From Mycolicibacterium sp. ND9-15 (GTDB lineage: Bacteria; Actinomycetota; Actinomycetes; Mycobacteriales; Mycobacteriaceae): a stretch of DNA of 64,000 bases. Below, piece after piece: positions 60,501-64,000 of this stretch. Below the pieces are notes generated by a model. It saw nothing but the letters and a program-made list of their open reading frames with translations. It was not told where the DNA came from and did no database searches. A program made the translations under genes and the position numbers. Every line of letters starts with the position of its first letter. Position 1 is the first letter of the stretch. The stretch is from the NCBI RefSeq assembly GCF_035918395.1, contig NZ_CP142362.1, forward strand, positions 905,501-969,500, written 5' to 3'.

Positions 60501-61707
60501 CCAGCTTGGCTAGCCGTAATCCGTTGCGCCAGATGATATCCAGCTCTTCGCGGGCCAGTTCGTCGAGACCGGTGCTGCGGGCCCGTAGCTCTGCAACCGG
60601 GTCGAGGATCAACGTCAAGGGGGTGCGGAACTCGTGGCTGATGTTGGAGAAGAACGTCGTCTTGACGCGGTCCAGCTCGGCGAGTTCCTCAGCGCGTTGC
60701 TGCTGGGCCTGGTAGTTGCGCGCGCTGTCGATGCCCGCGGCGATGTGCCCCGAGACGAGTGTGACGAAGCCGCGGTACGCGTCGTCGAACGGGCGGTAGC
60801 GATTCAGAGCGGCCACCAGAAAGCCGCTCGGCGAGGCACCCTGCTGCTGTAACGGCACGACCAGCGCGCGGATCGGTGGACCATGCCAGTCGCCGGTCGG
60901 CAGGTTCGGATACCGACCGTCGTCGAGTTCGACGACCACGGCCTCCCCACGCACCGGTCCGTCCAGCGGCCACGTTGTTTGCCCGCCCGCGGCAAGCCGC
61001 GCCGGAGCGACTGGGTGCCCCACGGCGATCCCGCTGCTCCCGGCGAGCCGTGCGCCGCCGTCGGTGTCGAACAGGTAGGTCAGCGTGAAGGGGAGGTCGC
61101 GCAGGTTCTGGCCGAGTTGGCGCTCGGCGAACGCCATGACCTCCTCTTCGGTGCGCACGACGCTCGGATCCGATCCGAGGTCGCGTAACGTCGCCATCCG
61201 GCGCTCGCTGATCACCTGCTGGGTGTCCTCGCTGACCACGCACAACATCCCGACCACCCGGTCCGCGTCGTCGCGAAGTGGGCTGTAGGAGAACGTGTGG
61301 TACGTCTCCTCCTGATATCCGGAACGCTCGAGGAACAGCAGCAGCGCCGAGTCCCAGGTGGCCTGGCCGGTCGAGAGCACCTTGTCGATGCGCGGGCCGA
61401 TATCGGGCCAGATCTCGGCCCAAACCTCGCGGGCGGGACGGGCGAGCGCCCAGGGGTATTTGCGCCCCAGCGTGTCCCGGCGATACGCCGCGTTGCAGAA
61501 GAACGTCAGCTCCGGCCCCCAGGCCATCCACATCGGAAATCGCGACGACAGCAGGATGGAGACCGCGGTCTGCAGGCTCTGCGGCCAGCTCGGGGGCGCA
61601 CCGAGCAAAGTGGCCTCCCAACGCACCCGGGCGAGGTCGGCTCCGACCTCGCTGTCTGCGTCGAAGACGGTGGTCAGCCGATCCCGCGACCCGCTCGCGT
61701 CACTCAT
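57553..61707 (-). CDS. giant hybrid sensor kinase / PP2C phosphatase / RsbW-like switch protein
   Basis: 1384 residues from the ATG complementary to 61705-61707. In order: PAS-like (20-150) and GAF-like (165-335) sensors; HisKA with His358 in ISHEFRTPLT and an ATPase domain (to about 590); receiver domain with Asp679 (VISDVMMPG); PAS and GAF (about 755-1010); SpoIIE/PP2C phosphatase with metal Asp1063 (GGDWYD) and Asp1081 (GDCVGHG); and an RsbW-type ATPase with Asn1306 (EALANAVEHG). It combines a two-component hybrid kinase with an anti-sigma kinase and antagonist phosphatase, and is larger than Rv1364c-like proteins. Flanked by STAS genes overlapping at both ends. Confidence 0.9.
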   Translation of the reverse strand: MSDASGSRDRLTTVFDADSEVGADLARVRWEATLLGAPPSWPQSLQTAVSILLSSRFPMWMAWGPELTFFCNAAYRRDTLGRKYPWALARPAREVWAEIWPDIGPRIDKVLSTGQATWDSALLLFLERSGYQEETYHTFSYSPLRDDADRVVGMLCVVSEDTQQVISERRMATLRDLGSDPSVVRTEEEVMAFAERQLGQNLRDLPFTLTYLFDTDGGARLAGSSGIAVGHPVAPARLAAGGQTTWPLDGPVRGEAVVVELDDGRYPNLPTGDWHGPPIRALVVPLQQQGASPSGFLVAALNRYRPFDDAYRGFVTLVSGHIAAGIDSARNYQAQQQRAEELAELDRVKTTFFSNISHEFRTPLTLILDPVAELRARSTGLDELAREELDIIWRNGLRLAKLVNTLLDFSRIEAGRMQANFAPVDLGAVTGEFASVFRSAIERAGLRFTVDCAALDDTVYIDLDLWEKVVFNLLSNALKFTFSGGISVGVGRDGGEAVVTISDTGVGMAAAEMPRLFDRFHRIENVRARSNEGSGIGLALVKELIELHSGSISVDSTEGAGTAFTIRLPFGAAHLPADALASPEQTGTPTAGAEPYLQEALRWLPPDGEAPMPHTSPQAPGALGSGPTPYVLVADDNADMRDYVARLLRNHGYLVDTVADGRQALDAVRADLPDMVISDVMMPGVDGLHLVAALRSDSRTAAVPVLLLSARAGQEAAIEGLQAGADDYLVKPFAAAELLARVRANVKLARLRNHHARWRTALIDSLQEAFFVADDRGVVVEINAAFTDILGFGVEGLPYEPLQPWWPSAESDPDAHRQAREVLARVLTEPHGRHTVPVTHRDGHRLWVTFTFNQIEEIDTGRRVMVGTFRDVTAEHYTVQREAALAALNQELAQADTLDDAVRAAADELRSIWGARRVLAATFPTDEGETALEPTALICSGEPAQWQDLSAAAKLSITSLRSADSLVADISEPGSARIGLQHPQGVLVVYLELAERRPFVPEDQTLLAVLAGRLGQGLHRVHQLDQQRETALALQHAILGPSVSSGFAVRYQPATRPLQVGGDWYDLVDLDDGRIALVVGDCVGHGLSAATVMGQLRSACRALLLEHPGPAATLTALDRFAARLPGARCTTAFCAVLNPDTGELLYSSAGHPPPVVVLPDGSSRLLDDASVTPLGLPYDHVRPEGRAILPPRATLLLYTDGLVERRREALDKGIRRAASVLGKHPTTTLEDLADEIMSKLAPRNGYQDDVALLLYRQPAPLDLHFTADARELAGTRDVLRKWLKRAGVDPTQTLDVLIATGEALANAVEHGHRDDPGGTVRLHATALADRLHLTIADTGAWKAPHHDPAAHRGRGIAMMRALMHEVSIEPGESGTTINMHASIA

Positions 61708-62053
61708 CTCGGACCGCGTCGGCGACGTTCGGGTATGGCCGGATGATGGTGTCGAGCTTGGTGATCTCGATGGGTCGCACCACTTCGGGGTTGGCGGCCA
61801 CCACCCGCACCGAGACCCCTGCTGCGAGTCCCTTCTCGTAGCACTCGAGAACGGCGTTGAGCCCCGCGCTGCCGAAGTAGGCAACCCTCGAGAGTTCGAC
61901 GATCAGCAGCTTGGCCGGATGTCCGCCGGCGGCCTCGATCGCGGCGTCGAGCTCGGGCTGCAGCGTGCCTACACTGCCCGAGTCCACTTCGCCCACCACG
62001 GACACCAGCACGGCCGCATCACGCAGATCCAGGCTCACGTCTATCAGCGCCAC
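61700..62053 (-). CDS. STAS-domain anti-sigma factor antagonist (second copy)
   Basis: 117 residues from GTG 62053. STAS features: VVGEVDSGSVGTLQPELDAAIEA and ELSRVAYFGSAGLNAVLECY, with Ser62 at the phospho-acceptor position (GSAG). It overlaps the hybrid protein start by 8 bp. Two different antagonists on either side of one kinase/phosphatase suggest two outputs or a phosphorylation relay. It lies 15 bp after a PAS-ANTAR gene. Confidence 0.88.
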   Translation of the reverse strand: MALIDVSLDLRDAAVLVSVVGEVDSGSVGTLQPELDAAIEAAGGHPAKLLIVELSRVAYFGSAGLNAVLECYEKGLAAGVSVRVVAANPEVVRPIEITKLDTIIRPYPNVADAVRDE

Positions 62054-62068
62054 ACGACCCTCGTTCGC

Positions 62069-62752
62069 CTACTCGCCGCGGTCGGCGTCGACGCGATTGT
62101 GCGCGGTGAGCAGCAGATGATCGAACTGCCTGCGCAGATCGTCACGCGGGGGATCGATGGTGCCGAGTTCGGCGACGATCTGGGCGGCGAGCGCGCGCAG
62201 TTTGGTGTTCGTGTGCTGGGAGCGCCACATCAACAGCTCGAACGCGGCGTCGGCGTCGATCCGGTACACGAGCATCAGGGCGCCCTTGGCCTGCTCGATC
62301 GCCGCCCGCGCCTCGAACAGCTCGGGAAGTGAGTCGCTCAACGCCTGGCGGCGAGTTTGCGCGAATGTGTCGGTCAGATCGACGTAGTAGCCCTCGGTAC
62401 CGACCACGGCACCCGCGTCGTCGAGCATCCGGTCCCCCAGCACGATCACGGTGTGCACCCTGCCCGCCGTGTCGATGAACCTGTGGCGGCTGGAGAACGA
62501 CCCGCCCATGTGCAGCGCGTGGTCGAGAAGGTCCTGCACATGCTGGCGGTCGTCGGGGTGTTTGTGTGACAACAGCAACTCGGTTGTCGGCACCACGGCA
62601 CCGGGTTCGTATCCGTGCATCCGCGCCACTTCGTCGGACCACTCCCAGCGCTGCCCGACGAACCAGAACCGGAACGTGCCGACGTTGCGGTCCGCGGTGG
62701 CCCAGCCCGAGGCGGATGGCAGCGGACTACCCGCCGGCTCCGGGTTCGACAT
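62069..62752 (-). CDS. PAS-ANTAR RNA-binding regulator
   Basis: 227 residues from the ATG complementary to 62750-62752. PAS domain (about 15-135: FRFWFVGQRWEWSDEVARMHGYEPGAVVPTTELLLSHKHPDDRQHVQDLLDHAL), then a C-terminal ANTAR domain (about 150-215: LFEARAAIEQAKGALMLVYRIDADAAFELLMWRSQHTNTKLRALAAQIV), which binds paired RNA hairpins to prevent termination. First gene of the leftward switch operon. PAS-ANTAR proteins are common in mycobacteria, and their targets are usually lipid genes. Confidence 0.88.
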   Translation of the reverse strand: MSNPEPAGSPLPSASGWATADRNVGTFRFWFVGQRWEWSDEVARMHGYEPGAVVPTTELLLSHKHPDDRQHVQDLLDHALHMGGSFSSRHRFIDTAGRVHTVIVLGDRMLDDAGAVVGTEGYYVDLTDTFAQTRRQALSDSLPELFEARAAIEQAKGALMLVYRIDADAAFELLMWRSQHTNTKLRALAAQIVAELGTIDPPRDDLRRQFDHLLLTAHNRVDADRGE

Positions 62753-62821
62753 ACCCCCATCATCGCACCACAACCGCCGTGAGGAGCGGGTTCGAAAAGC
62801 CCCGTACCGGTCAGATCGGAC

Positions 62822-64000
62822 TCAGCCGCCCGCGCGGGTCGACGCCGCCACGCGTTCCGGGAATACGGCGGCCAGCCTGCGTTTCGACGCCGGTGTGGCC
62901 ACCACCTGCGGCCACCAGAACCACCGGCCCAGCAGTGCCGCGATGGACGGCGTCATGAAGGCACGCACGACCAGAGTGTCGAACAGCAGGCCCAGCGCGA
63001 TGGTGCTGCCGACCTGGGCGATGCTGCGCAGATCACCGACGACGAACGAGGCCATCGTCGCGGCGAACACCAGACCCGCCGAGGTGACCACCGAGCCGGA
63101 ACCGGCCATCGCCCGGATGATCGCGACCTTGAAGCCGTGGTGCAGTTCCTCCTTGAACCGGGACACCAGCAGCAGGTTGTAGTCCGAACCCACCGCCAAC
63201 AACAGGATCACCGACATCACCAGCACGATCCAGTGCAGGCGGATGCCCAGCAGGTGCTGCCAGACGAGCACGGACAGACCGAACGACGTGCCGAGCGAGA
63301 GCAGCACCGTGCCGACGATCACCGCTGCCGCCACCACGGCGCGCGTGACGATCAGCATGATGATGAAAATCAGTGCGGCCGCGGATAATCCGGCGATCAC
63401 CAGGTCATAGTTCGAGCCGTCGCGCATGTCCTTGTACGTGGCAGCGGTCCCGCCGAGGTAGATGGTCGAGCCCTCCAGCGGGGTGCCCTTGATCGCTTCC
63501 TTGGCGGCCAGCTTGATCGCGTCGATGTGGTCGATGCCCTCCGGAGTGGCCGGGTCGCCCTCGTGCTCGATGATGAAGCGCACCGACTTGCCATCCGGTG
63601 AGATGAAGTTGTCCATGCCGCGCTGGAAGTCCTTGTTCTCGAACGCCTCCGGCGGCAGATAGAACGAGTCGTCGTTCATCGATGCGTCGAACGCGTCGCC
63701 CATCGCGTGCGAGTTCTCCTGCATGGCCGCCATCTGATCCTGCAGCCCCTTCTGCGAGGTGCGCATGGTCAGCATCATCAACTTCATCGTCTTCATGGTC
63801 TCGATCTGCTGTGGCAGCAGCACGACCAGCTGGGGCATCAGGGTGTCGAGGTGTTCGAGGTCCGGTACCAGCTCTTGGATGTCGTCGGTCAGCGTGTCGA
63901 TACCGTCGAGCGTGTCGAACACCGACCGCAGCGACCAGCACACCGGGATGTTGTAACAGTGCGGTTCCCAGTAGAAGTAATTGCGGATCGGCCGAAAGAA
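62822..64000 (-). CDS. MmpL-family RND transporter, C-terminal part (runs off window)
   Basis: 392 residues of the 3' part; the N-terminal half lies beyond position 64000. The visible part starts [22 protein letters not shown], typical of the second periplasmic domain, followed by five or six membrane helices including the proton-relay segment [20 protein letters not shown] and [17 protein letters not shown]. MmpL proteins export envelope lipids or siderophores. It ends at TGA 62822, 69 bp after the start of the switch operon. The exact MmpL is not assignable. Confidence 0.92.
   Translation of the reverse strand, partial: FFRPIRNYFYWEPHCYNIPVCWSLRSVFDTLDGIDTLTDDIQELVPDLEHLDTLMPQLVVLLPQQIETMKTMKLMMLTMRTSQKGLQDQMAAMQENSHAMGDAFDASMNDDSFYLPPEAFENKDFQRGMDNFISPDGKSVRFIIEHEGDPATPEGIDHIDAIKLAAKEAIKGTPLEGSTIYLGGTAATYKDMRDGSNYDLVIAGLSAAALIFIIMLIVTRAVVAAAVIVGTVLLSLGTSFGLSVLVWQHLLGIRLHWIVLVMSVILLLAVGSDYNLLLVSRFKEELHHGFKVAIIRAMAGSGSVVTSAGLVFAATMASFVVGDLRSIAQVGSTIALGLLFDTLVVRAFMTPSIAALLGRWFWWPQVVATPASKRRLAAVFPERVAASTRAGG

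Noticed and set aside
62744..62775. SigF-like promoter (GGTT-N15-GGGTAT) on the minus strand at the PAS-ANTAR gene
   Set aside because: The -10 element overlaps the ATG itself, so transcription would begin inside the gene; no suitable downstream start preserves the PAS domain.
1..64000. CRISPR arrays, insertion sequences, prophage genes or integration sites
   Set aside because: No spaced repeat array, transposase, integrase or tRNA-adjacent direct repeat was seen; the 13E12 gene near tRNA-Ala is the only mobile-like feature and has no visible duplication of the tRNA end.

Overview
The window looks like chromosome from a fast-growing, environmental-type Mycobacterium (Mycolicibacterium). It is high in GC and dense with fatty-acid, sterol or aromatic CoA enzymes (crotonases, acyl-CoA ligases, acyl-CoA dehydrogenases). 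Mycobacterial or actinobacterial markers include an MmpL transporter end, a mycofactocin-type SDR, a 13E12-family DUF222/HNH protein, an MbtK-like acyltransferase, a SigF-type sigma factor and candidate LexA, IdeR and DosR sites. Species assignment is inference.

Layout. 1-13.7 kb: catabolic CoA locus. A divergent promoter with a GntR-type palindrome separates a thioesterase/GntR pair from a six-gene operon of three crotonases and three acyl-CoA ligases. A leftward SDR-thiolase-acyl-CoA dehydrogenase-GntR operon then faces a rightward dehydrogenase/mycofactocin-type SDR pair across a second palindrome. 13.7-19.5 kb: MaoC-like hydratase, purU, a probable heteromeric acyl-CoA dehydrogenase pair, and a universal stress protein behind a DosR-like box. 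18.8-24.2 kb: TetR / NAD(P)-binding dehydrogenase / Rieske oxygenase operon, nitronate monooxygenase, and a low-complexity exported protein. 24.7-33.4 kb: crotonase, decayed CoA-transferase relic, NDH-2-like flavoprotein, YdeI-like protein, long-chain acyl-CoA ligase, DUF2252 protein, and an MFS / rhodanese remnant / ArsR-rhodanese locus. 33.6-35.4 kb: 13E12 protein with an SOS box, then tRNA-Ala(GGC). 35.4-44.6 kb: MFS, pgm, a crcB-crcB-DUF190 fluoride operon, mbtK with an iron box, an Ntn-hydrolase, a TetR/SRPBCC pair with a 20-bp operator, and a DedA-like protein. 44.0-48.9 kb: a five-gene oxygenase operon divergent from a LysR regulator. 49-51 kb: Crp paralogue, small protein and SigF-type sigma factor with two SigF-like promoters. 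51-57 kb: DUF35/thiolase pair, VOC protein, secreted esterase, APC permease and exported DUF4185 protein. 57.2-62.8 kb: partner-switching block (STAS, 1384-residue hybrid kinase/phosphatase/anti-sigma-like protein, STAS, PAS-ANTAR). 62.8 kb to end: 3' part of an mmpL gene.

How it fits together. The first 14 kb reads as uptake and beta-oxidation of a specific carboxylic acid: activation by ligases, dehydrogenation, hydration, oxidation and thiolysis under two GntR repressors. The 49-63 kb part holds both a SigF-type sigma factor and a large RsbU/RsbW/RsbV-like switch, so a general-stress circuit may be encoded within 13 kb. Many regulators here have a plausible operator next to their own promoter, which makes this window unusually readable for regulation.
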